Source: Leptasterias polaris
Taxonomy: Eukaryota > Echinodermata > Asteroidea > Forcipulatida > Asteriidae
Assembly (NCBI GenBank): GCA_037783415.1
Contig: JAZGTN010000151.1
Location: 248,001-312,000 of the forward strand
Direction of reading: 5' to 3'
DNA length: 64,000 nt
In this document: positions 22,068 through 34,000 of the stretch, one piece after another
Numbering within the stretch: the first letter of the stretch is position 1
Layout: each line of letters opens with the position of its first letter
The notes under the pieces: generated by a model
Database searches by the model: none
The model's input: only the letters and a program-made list of their open reading frames with translations
What the model was told of the DNA's origin: nothing
Position numbers and translations under genes: made by a program

Positions 22068-25000
22068 GTAAGGTATTGTAGTATAATACTTGTACACTTT
22101 TTTTTTTGGGGGGGGGGGGGAAATTGTCAAGATTATTGAGTGACTTTAATTAGATTTTAATGAGATTTAATGAGATTAAGCTCCACTGGAGAACAACATT
22201 ATGTCACCGTGTTCCATTGATAAGAACCACCTCAGCTTCTCTTTGTAGAACGCGAAACTTGCAGGACCCAACCTTGTAATATTTAATTGTATTAAATCAC
22301 CAGCACCCCCTTTTATTTTGGGGTTAGAAAAAGAGAAGTGAAGTGAAGTGTCTCTGTTAATTTAACCAGGCCATCAAACTTCCCCTGATGCACTTCATCC
22401 ATTCAACCAAGACTCTCCTTGTCTTCCAGATGTGAATTATTGTTTCAAAATTATTAGTGAAGTTTAAACGCGGATTCTGAAACCTGTCTGGGTTAATGGA
22501 TATGTTGATAAAATGTCGATAAACTTTTCAGGGTGCACTGGACCACGAGAGAGAGTTTCTAAGGCGCGGTGGTAGTTCATTGTGCAAGCCCACGCGGAAA
22601 ACTACCTTTGTAAGAAAGTGTATTTTTTTAAATCAATGTAGTATTTATTTGTAACTGGTAAGGGGAATTGTGCAGTAGTGGAGCACTTAGTACGGGAAGT
22701 TAGTATGACCAATAAGCAATCCATAAAGGTGACGCCATGTTGAGCTTTTTCTCACCAACGAATTCATCTTTGAAATAAGAAGTGAAGTGGAAGGAATTGA
22801 AGTTGGCAGGTGGGGGAGAGGAGGGGAGTCCTGTTAGTGGGACCATTTGCATCATATACGGCAAACCACAATAATGGTAGGACCTACTTGAGATCTGACA
22901 GCGAATTGTCAGCGTGATCTGACAGCGAACGATGGCAGCGAAGTGCAAACAAATGTTGCAAGTTTTGGAACCATCAGCTTCGATTTCAGCTTATAGGACA
23001 CCACCAGTTTAAATTAGTTCTTACCATAATGCTCCTGCAGCAGCTGCTGCTGCTGCTGCTGTTATCGGTGGTTAAACCATAACAGTCTAAATAATGGTCG
23101 ATTTTGTACAGACTAGGAAGTTTTGGCAGGGTGAGGCCACAACCATCAGTTTCCTCTTCTCATGTGTCACCCCCACACCAAGTTGTTCAATATGTTGTTG
23201 GATATGATTGTAATGCGTGAAACAGTCCTTCTGGGGAGGCCTGTATACTGGCCCGGTCCTTCTGAATCCTTCCCGTTGGCAATTAAATGCAGAAGGAATA
23301 GGGACTGTAAAAAAAAAAATCATTTAGAAATAATACGAAACCGTAAATCACTGTCCCGTACTTTGGGATGAAATGGGGAGGGCAGGTGTCCGATGGGAGA
23401 CAAAACGACCCCCATCCCCAAAGTAAAGAAACCCATAAGGCAATATTTTCAGCAATTTATACAGTAGGCCTATGTGAACACGTTTTATATTGAAACTGTG
23501 AGTAGGATAAAGTGTCAGTCGTTAAAATCAGTCTGTAATATTGCGCAAAACGAGCCCCCCCCCCCCCCCCCCCCCCCAATCTTCTATCCCGCAGTTACGC
23601 ATGAATCACCCCATGTAGGTTGTCATTCAGCGGTTCTCTATGCAAAGTGAAAACTGCAACTTCTCTATTTTTGTTAAATAAATAATATACATGTACGAGT
23701 GGGCAGAATTGCTCTATAGTCTATGCTTATATTATACAAAGCTCAGTCATGTATATCAATAAAATAACAAAAAACATGGTTTGGGATTCTACCGCACGCA
23801 CGTTCTTACAAACGTTGCACTCAACCAAGTGGAGCTTGTAGTAATTAATCACGTGTAACCAAAGATGAGGTCGTCATCATGCCAAGGACAATTCAACATG
23901 CCTTAGATTGAGTACTTTAAAACTACTTTACAGTTGCACCTGGGAATGATTATAGCTTGAATCCAATTTTGCGGTTGTGCTTTTCAAACCATTCAGCTAT
24001 CCTGGGAGAATTATCAATACTGTAGGTCTACGAAATACAGAGGTTTTGTATTTTATGTCGAGCGTGTCCCTCGGAAAGATTTGATGACAAACACATTAAT
24101 TAATTTTTTACACATAAACAATACATAACTGTGACTTCAAAGTGGAACACTTGGATTCAGATACTTTTTAATTCAAATCTGCCAAAAGGAAAACCGAAAA
24201 AGAAAGAAAAACAAACCACTGAATCGAGTCAAGTAAAAAGATGTGCACATTCCATTAGGACAAGATAACCCTTTCAGTACCAACACATTTTGGCTACTTA
24301 TGCCATGGTGACCAGAGACATTTCCTTGACATGGCTACCTGGAGACCAACACTATTTTGCAAAGTTTCAGGTTACAGCGCCCTCACAAGGCAGATTGGGG
24401 TTAGCCTAGATGCTACTTACATAATGCAAGTTGAGCAAGCAATAACATATGACTGTTTCCTTTGGCATATTGCCTTGGACTAAATCATTGCCTTTAACAT
24501 ATATTTGAGGTATGGTATTATGACCACTAAATACACAATTGAGTAGTTTAAATGTTGAAGCTAAACATTTTTCAAGTAGCTGTTCATACCAATCTGCATG
24601 AGACATATTTTTGAAACGTCAAATAAACATAAGGTTTTAATAAATTTCTTTTGAAACAGCATCCTCCCCCCCCCCAAACCCGCCCAAAATAAAATAACAA
24701 TTGGTTGAGCCTCACAGATACTGGGAGTTGGTGACTATACCCATGTTGATCAATTGGTTAAGGCGGCCATTTAGATTGTTGGCAAATTATGAATCGTCCA
24801 AAAAAAATAAAAGTTTTAATTAATTTTTTATGAAGCACCCCCCCCCCCCCCCAACCCGCTCCTAGGATAGGACATTAAATATAAACAAGAGAGTTTGGAT
24901 TACGCACAATATGACTTATAAATAAATGACTGGTAAAATCAATAGTTTTATTTATTTCTACATTTAATGACAAAGAAGGAACTGACATAAAATTACATAA

Positions 25001-28000
25001 AATATTGCCCATTTGTAAATGTCCGCCAAGCAATTTGGTTTTGGTCCGTATCTCCGTCTATGAGCCTCACATACATAAATTATAATTGCCATGGTGGTTC
25101 AGTCGCTTTAAAAAGGCGGCCATTTTGATTATTATAACATTAAAAATAACAAAGAGAAGTTTGATTAAGCACAATATGAACGTTACTCGAACAAAATAAC
25201 TCATAAAATTTATGTTTTACCTATCATTAACCAATATGTCAAGAAGGAACTTTAAAAAAATATTTCCAAAGTGCTATACTTGTTTTTTCGACGTACCATC
25301 CTCCCCCCCCCCCCCCCCCCCGCCTCAATGTTGGAAACTTGAATGTATTAAGGATCCAGGAACCCAACAAGACACATAATTAAGTAATTGCATCAGTCGG
25401 TTAAGGCGGCCATTTTAATAATAAAAATGGCCGCCAACCAAATTGGTTTTGGTAGGCGGCCATTTTAATAATAAAAATGGCCGCCAACCAATTTGGTTTT
25501 GGCCCGTAACATAAAATATGGCGAGGTTTTCAGGATGCAGGAACCCAATGAAACCAAATACAAACAATGTAGTACACTGAGTTGCTTAAGTCGGCCATTT
25601 TGATTAATGTAAAATTTGTTTCTGAAACCTTAAATAAACATAATGTTTTAATACATTCCTTTAGGATTGCACATTCAATAAACAGAAGAGAGTTTTGATT
25701 ACGCACAATAGGAACTGGACAAAAATTACTCCTCAAATCAAATTTACACCTATCATGAAGCAATATGTAAAGAAGGAACTAACATTACATTTTGCCAAAG
25801 TGCTATACTTGTTTTTTCTAAGTACCATCCCCCCCCCCTCCCCCCCCCCCCCGCCTCAATGTTGATTGTTGGCAGGCATGCGATTGTGGGATTCAACATT
25901 GTAGCGGGGGGGGGGGGGGGGGAGGAGGAGGGAGTATTCAGAAAGTTTAGAAATTTATCGCTTGGTGTGGAATTTCTCAAAGCATGGTATAACACACATT
26001 GGCTTGATACACTGCTTACAAATCGTGCGAGTTTGTTTCCGATTAGAGGTGGAACTGCATACAACACAGTCACGTTTCTTCCCGTCAACAGTCGGACCTG
26101 GAAAGTGCTGAGTTGAAAGGGCGTTTGAAGCACTTGACACTTTACGGGCATGGTGAACTGGGTTGTTCTCGAAGTTTGAAATAAGTGCCTCTATCACCTT
26201 GACCCGAAAATCCAAAGTAGACAAGCTCTTGTTTGTATGGATGCTGTTGTATACGACATTAGCATTGAGCAAACATATGTCTAGGATTGTAATAAATACA
26301 CGTTTCCACCATTTGAATGTTTTGTGGGTATGAGTATAGTACGTGCATAATTGTCCTGCCAGATCCGTGCCCCCCATGTATTTATTGTAATCCTCGACTA
26401 TGCACGGTTTTTTGATATGACGAAATCCTGTTGAAGTTTTCCGGCTCCGAATCTTTTTACTAGTGACACTGCAATCGCCATAGTTTGAGAGGAGAGTGAC
26501 ACGTTTTGTGTCCTGCCACATAACGCATAGTTGGCCTGCTTTCTGAAAAAATTTGGGATCTGCACCGCTTTTCATAGGAATTTTTTGGGGGTTTGCTACG
26601 TCGGGTATCCCTAGGGTGGTATAGCGCACAGTTCCACAAGCTCCGAATCCTAGCTCAGACAACTTGGAGAACAGAGCCGGGCTAGTAAACCAATTGTCCA
26701 TGTAGATGCAATGTCCTTTATTTTCGAGGCCCTGCAAAAGGTTCAATACTACGTTGCCTGGTGCCCCTATTTCGGATGGATGGTTTGTCTCGGGATCACT
26801 TACAGAGGACTGGCCTTGTGGGCACCTGGGCTGCGATCCTGTGAACAACTCCCAGGCACATGTGTACCCTGTGTCGGATTCGTTCAATGAGAAAGATTTC
26901 AATCCCCATTTTGCGGCTTTTCTTGGCATGTATTGCTTGAAGCTCACCCGTCCTTTGAATTTGACCATCGTCTCGTCCGGTGAAAGGCTTCGTCCCGGCT
27001 GGTACACCCGCAGGAATGATGGTAGTACAATGTTTAACAGTGGCCGTAATTTAGCAAGTTTGTCACGGGGAGAGTCGCCCTCGACATCTCTGTTATTGGC
27101 GAGGTGAAAAAATCTTAGGATTGCAGTAAATCGGTTACGAGCCATGGTTGCTGAGTACAGGGGACTTCGTAGAATTTCAGACCTGGACCAATGCATGGAG
27201 TAACGAGGCCTTTTGTTGATTCCCATGCAAAGAAGTAGGGCCACGAATGCCATCATTTCAGGTACATCAGTTGGTCTCCATGCACACTTATTTTCTGCCC
27301 CCGCTCCCAATATTTGTTCAGCATAACGATTAGTCTCTAGTACCATCATCTGCCACACTGCTTCACAAAAGTACAGTTTGAAGATTTGTATGGGGGAGAA
27401 CGAACTGAAGTCTTCTGTAGCCCCGGTGTTTGCTGTAAATTTAACAGGCGGTCGCCGTGTGTAACAGTTGGCTTCACGCCATCCACACCTGAAATTCGTT
27501 TTTTTTTTGGTTTTCTTACCCTTCTTAGAACAGGTTAATGTTGCTGTTGATGTCGAGGCCCTCGGCTCTGTATCCTCACTGTCTTCTGCTGACGTCTCCG
27601 AGTCCTCAAGTGGCGATTCCTCGTCAGATGACATTTCTGAACCACTGTCTGCGAAAATTTCTTCCAAAATCTTATCATTTTCTTCGGCCATGTTCACAGA
27701 ATGATCTCTTACTGAAGAATGCGTGGGGGACGCTTAACGATACCGCTGAAATTTTTAAACCTGCGACGCTTCAGCACACGAGGCCAGCTTGTTACCATGG
27801 GGATGGACAAAAGGCGATTGAGGGGGCTACTTACATTTTGATAACTTACTTTTGGTCGATGTGCCAGAGAGGCTCATTGGTCACCGAGAGTGCTAATAAT
27901 TCCGTGCCATACGGGCTCATTGGTCACCAAGTGGAATGTTGTTTTGAGCCGCTATGGCACGGCGGTACTGAAAGGGCTATTGCACTTTTGCCAAACAACC

Positions 28001-31000
28001 CTGCAATTATCACATTATTTTAATATTTTGTCCATGGAGACGATATAGAGAAAATCTGAAATAAAATTGTAAAAATCTTGTCGAAATTGTGGGAAGTCGT
28101 AGTTCAGGAGAGTGTTTTCAATTTAAATGTTGGGTCAAAACGACAATTTGCTGTGTTCACTGTTTAGCAGTATATTATAGGAAAAGTCAATTTTATGGTA
28201 TCTCAGTCTGTATCATTTCTTGATGGAAGCAAAGAGTTCTACTGGCAGCTATAAAAGTCACTGCAAGTATAGACCTTTATTTATTGTGTGGCCATCTTGA
28301 TTTTTCTCCAATCTAAACCGTTATAACCAAACCGAGGCTGGACGAAAACATAATCTGGTACCTGTCTTGCGCAATGAATGTTAGCATTCATTGCTGTTGA
28401 ATACAAGAAGATTTAAAAAATGCGCCGGTTGGCATGGACGTCCGATTGTTAGCAAAACATTCAATCGTGTTAAAAAAAAATTGTGAACAAATTCAAAATT
28501 TTCTGTAAAGAATCATGAACTGAATTACCTTCCATGATTGGTTGATTCGTTTCCAACAAATTCAACACTATTTTTGAATATTTGTGTAACATTGCTATAA
28601 ACAGTGGCTATCTGTTTTTGATTTGCAGTTATGGCTTTCCATAGTTTTCCAACCTCGGTTGGCAAAAACTCGGGCTGTGACGTTGCAATAGAAAGGTCTA
28701 TCGAGCGTGTTTACCCTATAATCAGTTCAAGGATAGCAATCAATACGGTGTCCCCCATTGAACCACCAAATACCCATATATATAGGTCACAAAAGTTCAC
28801 CCCTTTGGCCTGTCTTTTCATCTACTCATGGTTTTGTCCTGTGGCATAATCAGCTATTTTCATTAGGGGGGCAAGCGAGGGCTTTTAATATTTCGAACCA
28901 TTAATTTGTTAATTTTTTCGATCTCACTTGGGTGCAAGAGTTTATGAATGGGACGGGGCTACGCCTCTCTGGTTACGCCACTGGTTCTGTCATCAGTCAC
29001 TGTATATTCTTTATTTTCTCTCAGGTACACTCTCTGCCCACCACGACACACATGAGATTCACCACCGTCGTCATCATCAAACCTCACCACCGAGCAGTGA
29101 TGTCGGTACTCAATCTCCTCCTCCTCCGACAGCTGCTCTGCTTCGGGGTGCTGACATGGACAGTGAAGGGGGTGCACATGTAGACACACCCCAAGAAAGG
29201 ATTCACCAACGTCATCATCATCATCATCAACAACACCGCAACAATCAGCAGGGTTCTCATTCCACTGCAAAGTCTCGTGCCAATGAGCCAACTCCAGCCG
29301 CTGCCGGGGCTCTTTTTCTGGGAGACGACCCAAGACAAGGCCAAGACGATCATCATGCCACAGCTTTGGGAGAAACAGACATCAAGGAAGGCAGCATCAA
29401 GGAGAGTGAAACCCAGGATGAAACCATAAACCACAACTCGCCAAATAGTGACGCTGAGAATCTCGCTGACGTAGGTCAGGGCACAGCGTCAAGAACTTCG
29501 ATCGATAGTGAGAGTAGTGACATGAATCCTGATGGCAAAGTTATTCTCGACTCTAAGAACAACACCAAGTATGTTTCTGAATTTCTTCGTTTCTTCAACA
29601 TATCTTTACCAACCGCTCCTGCAAATAAACAAGGACCAACCACCGAGCAGACGACCCAACCCTCAAGCAGCTCAGTCAAGCCTGTCGACAAAGACATTAT
29701 TGACACAGTCCTAGACGGTGATGATAGTGCTGACACAACCACACCTTCGGTGCAAACATCTCCATCAGTGATAATACAAAGCATCACCCAGTCTACGAGT
29801 ACCTCAGTCAAGCCTGTTCACAAAGAAATTATTGACATAGTCATAGACGGTGACGATAGTGCTGACACAACAACACATGTAACGCAAAAATCTATGTCAG
29901 TGACAACACAACAAAGTACGACCCAATCTTCAAGCAGCTCAGTCAAGCCTGTCGACAAAGACATTATCGACATAGTCCTAGACGGTGATGATAGTGTTGA
30001 CTCAACAACACCTGTAATGCAAACATCTCCGTCAGTGACAACACAACAAAGAACGACCCAATCCTCAAGCAGCTCAGTCATGCCTGTCGACAAAGACATT
30101 ATCGGCATAGTCCTAGATGGTGACGATAGTGCTGACACAACAACACATGTAACGCAAACATCTATGTCAGTGACAACACATCAAAGTACGACCCAATCCT
30201 CAAGCAGCTCAGTCAAGCCTGTCGACAAAGACATTATCGACATAGTCCTAGATGGTGACGATAGTGCTGACACAACAACACATGTAACGCAAACATCTAT
30301 GTCAGTGACAACACATCAAAGTACGACCCAATCCTCAAGCAGCTCAGTCATGCCTGTCGACAAAGACATTATCGACATAGTCCTGGACGGTGATGATAGT
30401 GTTGACTCAACAACACCTGTCATGCAAACATCTATGTTAGTGACAACACAACAAAGTACGACCCAATCTTCAAGCAGCTCAGTCAAGCCTGTCGACAAAG
30501 ACATTATTGACACAGTCCTAGACGGTGATGATAGTGTTGACTCAACAACACCTGTAATGCACACATCTCCGTCAGTGACAACACAACAAAGTACTACCCA
30601 ATCCTCAAGCAGCTCAGTCAAGCCTGTCGACAAAGACATTATTGGCACAGTCCTAGACGGTGATGAAAGTGTTGACTCAACAACACATGTAATGCAAACA
30701 TCTATGTTAGTGACAACACAACAAAGTACGACCCAATCCTCAAGCAGCTCAGTCATGCCTGTCGACAAAGACATTATTGACACAGTCCTAGACGGTGATG
30801 ATAGTGTTGACTCAACAACACCTGTAATGCACACATCTCCGTCAGTGACAACACAACAAAGTACTACCCAATCTTCAAGCAGCTCAGTCAAGCCTGTCGA
30901 CAAAGACATTATTGACACAGTCCTAGACGGTGATGATAGTGTTGACTCAACAACGCCTGTAATGCAAACATCTATGTTAGTGACAACACAACAAAGTACG

Positions 31001-34000
31001 ACCCAATCTTCAAGCAGCTCAGTCATGCCTGTCGACAAAGACATTATTGACACAGTCCTAGATGGTGACGATAGTGTTGACTCAACAACACCTGTAATGC
31101 ACACATCTCCGTCAGTGACAACACAACAAAGTACTACCCAATCCTCAAGCAGCTCAGTCAAGCCTGTCGACAAAGACATTATTGACACAGTCCTAGACGG
31201 TGATGAAAGTGTTGACTCAAAAACACATGTAATGCAAACATCTATGTTAGTGACAACACAACAAAGTACGACCCAATCCTCAAGCAGCTCAGTCATGCCT
31301 GTCGACAAAGACATTATTGACACAGTCCTAGACGTTGATGATAGTGTTGACTCAACAACACCTGTAATGCACACATCTCCGTCAGTGACAACACAACAAA
31401 GTACTACCCAATCTTCAAGCAGCTCAGTCAAGCCTGTCGACAAAGACATTATTGACACAGTCCTAGACGGTGATGAAAGTGTTGACTCAAAAACACATGT
31501 AATGCAAACATCTATGTTAGTGACAACACAACAAAGTACGACCCAATCCTCAAGCAGCTCAGTCATGCCTGTCGACAAAGACATTATTGACACAGTCCTA
31601 GACGGTGATGATAGTGTTGACTCAACAACACATGTAATGCAAACGTCTATGTCAGTGACAACACAACAAAGTACGACCCAATCCTCAAGCAGCTCAGTCA
31701 AGCCTGTCGAAAAAGACATAATCGACACAGTCCTAGACGGTGATGATAGTGTTGACTCAACAACACCTGTAATGCACACATCTCCGTCAGTGACAACACA
31801 ACAAAGTACTACCCAATCCTCAAGCAGCTCAGTCAAGCCTGTCGACAAAGACATTATTGACACAGTCCTAGACGGTGATGAAAGGGTTGACTCAAAAACA
31901 CATGTAATGCAAACATCTATGTTAGTGACAACACAACAAAGTACGACCCAATCCTCAAGCAGCTCAGTCATGCCTGTCGACAAAGACATTATTGACACAG
32001 TCCTAGACGTTGATGATAGTGTTGACTCAACAACACCTGTAATGCACACATCTCCGTCAGTGACAACACAACAAAGTACTACCCAATCCTCAAGCAGCTC
32101 AGTCAAGCCTGTCGACAAAGACATTATTGACACAGTCCTAGACGGTGATGAAAGTGTTGACTCAAAAACACATGTAATGCAAACATCTATGTTAGTGACA
32201 ACACAACAAAGTACGACCCAATCCTCAAGCAGCTCAGTCATGCCTGTCGACAAAGACATTATTGACACAGTCCTAGACGTTGATGATAGTGTTGACTCAA
32301 CAACACCTGTAATGCACACATCTCCGTCAGTGACAACACAACAAAGTACTACCCAATCTTCAAGCAGCTCAGTCAAGCCTGTCGACAAAGACATTATTGA
32401 CACAGTCCTAGACGGTGATGAAAGTGTTGACTCAAAAACACATGTAATGCAAACATCTATGTTAGTGACAACACAACAAAGTACGACCCAATCCTCAAGC
32501 AGCTCAGTCATGCCTGTCGACAAAGACATTATTGACACAGTCCTAGACGGTGATGATAGTGTTGACTCAACAACACATGTAATGCAAACGTCTATGTCAG
32601 TGACAACACAACAAAGTACGACCCAATCCTCAAGCAGCTCAGTCAAGCCTGTCGAAAAAGACATAATCGACACAGTCCTAGACGGTGATGATAGTGTTAA
32701 CACAACAAGACATTCAGTGCAAACAACTCCATCAGTGACAACACAGCAAAGTTCGACCCAATCTAAAAGCAGCTCAGTCAAGCCTGTCGACAAAGACATT
32801 GTCGAAACAGTTCTAGACGGTGAAGATAGTGTTGACACAACAACACGTCTTATGCAAACATCTCCGTCAGTGACAACACAAGGCATGACCCAGTCTACAA
32901 GGAGCTCAGTCAAGCCTGTCGACAGAGACATTCTCGACACAGTCCTAGATGGTGAAGATAGTGTTGATACAACAACACGTTTAATGAAAACATCTCCGTC
33001 AGTGACAAGACAAGGCATGACACAGTCTACAAGGAGCTCAGTCAAGCCTGTCGATAAAGACATTATCGACATAGTCCTAGATGGTGATGATAGTGTTGAC
33101 TCAACAACACCTGTAATGCAAACATCTCCGTCAGTGACAACACAAAAAAGTACGACCCAATCTACAAGCCGCTCAGTCAAACCTGTCGACAAAGACATTA
33201 TTGACTCAATCCTAAGCGGTGATGGTAGTGGTGATACAACGACAACTACAATGCAAACATCTCCGTCAGTGAAAATGCATGAAGTTACCCAATCTACAAG
33301 CAACTTGACACCAACTACTGGCAGTTCAGTCATAGCATACACAACATTACCCACTACAATCCAGAGTGAAATAGCTGCATCGGATGGGACGATCTATTTT
33401 TCAAATCAGACAGAAACACTTAACATAGAAGGTGGACCCATACAAGAACAACCTGTTACCCCAACCGACATGTCCAGCAGTCCAACAAGTACCAGTCAAT
33501 CCGTCCACATTGACTCAAAACCACACCTGGTGTTTTTTGAAGTTGACTTTATTGAAGAACATGAACGAGACACGAGAACGACCTCCCCAACACCAACATT
33601 GCACCGTCGTGTGACACCAAGCGGCACTTTGAAACACACCGAAGTGTCTTCGAAAGCTACTCCACAAGCAACATCTACTGCAGGTGCATCTGGTCAACAT
33701 ATTGTCAGAGTAGACGATGGCAGCGAAATCAACAAGGGAGCAACTACAGTTTCAAATCAGCACACAACACTACCGCGAAGAACACAACAAATTACTATAT
33801 CAACTACTACCATCTCGGTTCAGCATGCAGACAGACACACCATCATAGAAGACGATGGTGGAGAGGTTTATCTCAGAACAGTTTCCTCAACCAGGCGCAC
33901 AACACCACCTACACCCCAGAGTACATCTGTGAGCAGCTCAGTCGATCCTAAGGTGAAGGACGCAATTGTTGTAATTCTGGATGACAACATGTCTGCAAAG

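Larger units (their letters stand above)
24269..27976 (-). mobile_element. piggyBac-type DNA transposon, 3.7 kb, inside gene B intron 1
   Basis: A piggyBac transposase gene (25955-27697, minus strand) is flanked by matching inverted ends: CCCTTTCAGTACC at 24269-24281 and its reverse complement at 27964-27976. CCCTTT-type ends suit the piggyBac superfamily. Further GGTGACC/GGTCACC blocks inside both ends support terminal relationship. The outer flanks read ATAA and CTAT rather than the expected TTAA duplication, so the target site has decayed or the true ends differ slightly. The left third (24.6-25.9 kb) holds repeated poly-C and hairpin units. Confidence 0.6.
22068..29024. other. Gene B intron 1 (about 7 kb) with transposon insertions
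   Basis: It holds a CTG microsatellite (23034-23061), a 30-bp poly-C tract near 23548-23577, the piggyBac element (24269-27976) and the second copy of the duplicated segment (28428-28701). The 3' end has a good acceptor, TTCTTTATTTTCTCTCAG, at 29024. I see no further gene B exon here. Confidence 0.6.

Noticed and set aside
28928..29024. Upstream extension of the long gene B frame (to a Met near 28928)
   Set aside because: No signal peptide, and a strong acceptor at 29024 joins in frame to the signal exon at 22004-22067. The upstream part is intron read-through.
30316..33354. 1012-codon open frame on the minus strand through the gene B array
   Set aside because: The 135-bp unit lacks stops in this antisense frame, so it stays open by periodicity. 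The plus-strand frame continues in phase into conserved SEA and TM exons, so it is the real one.
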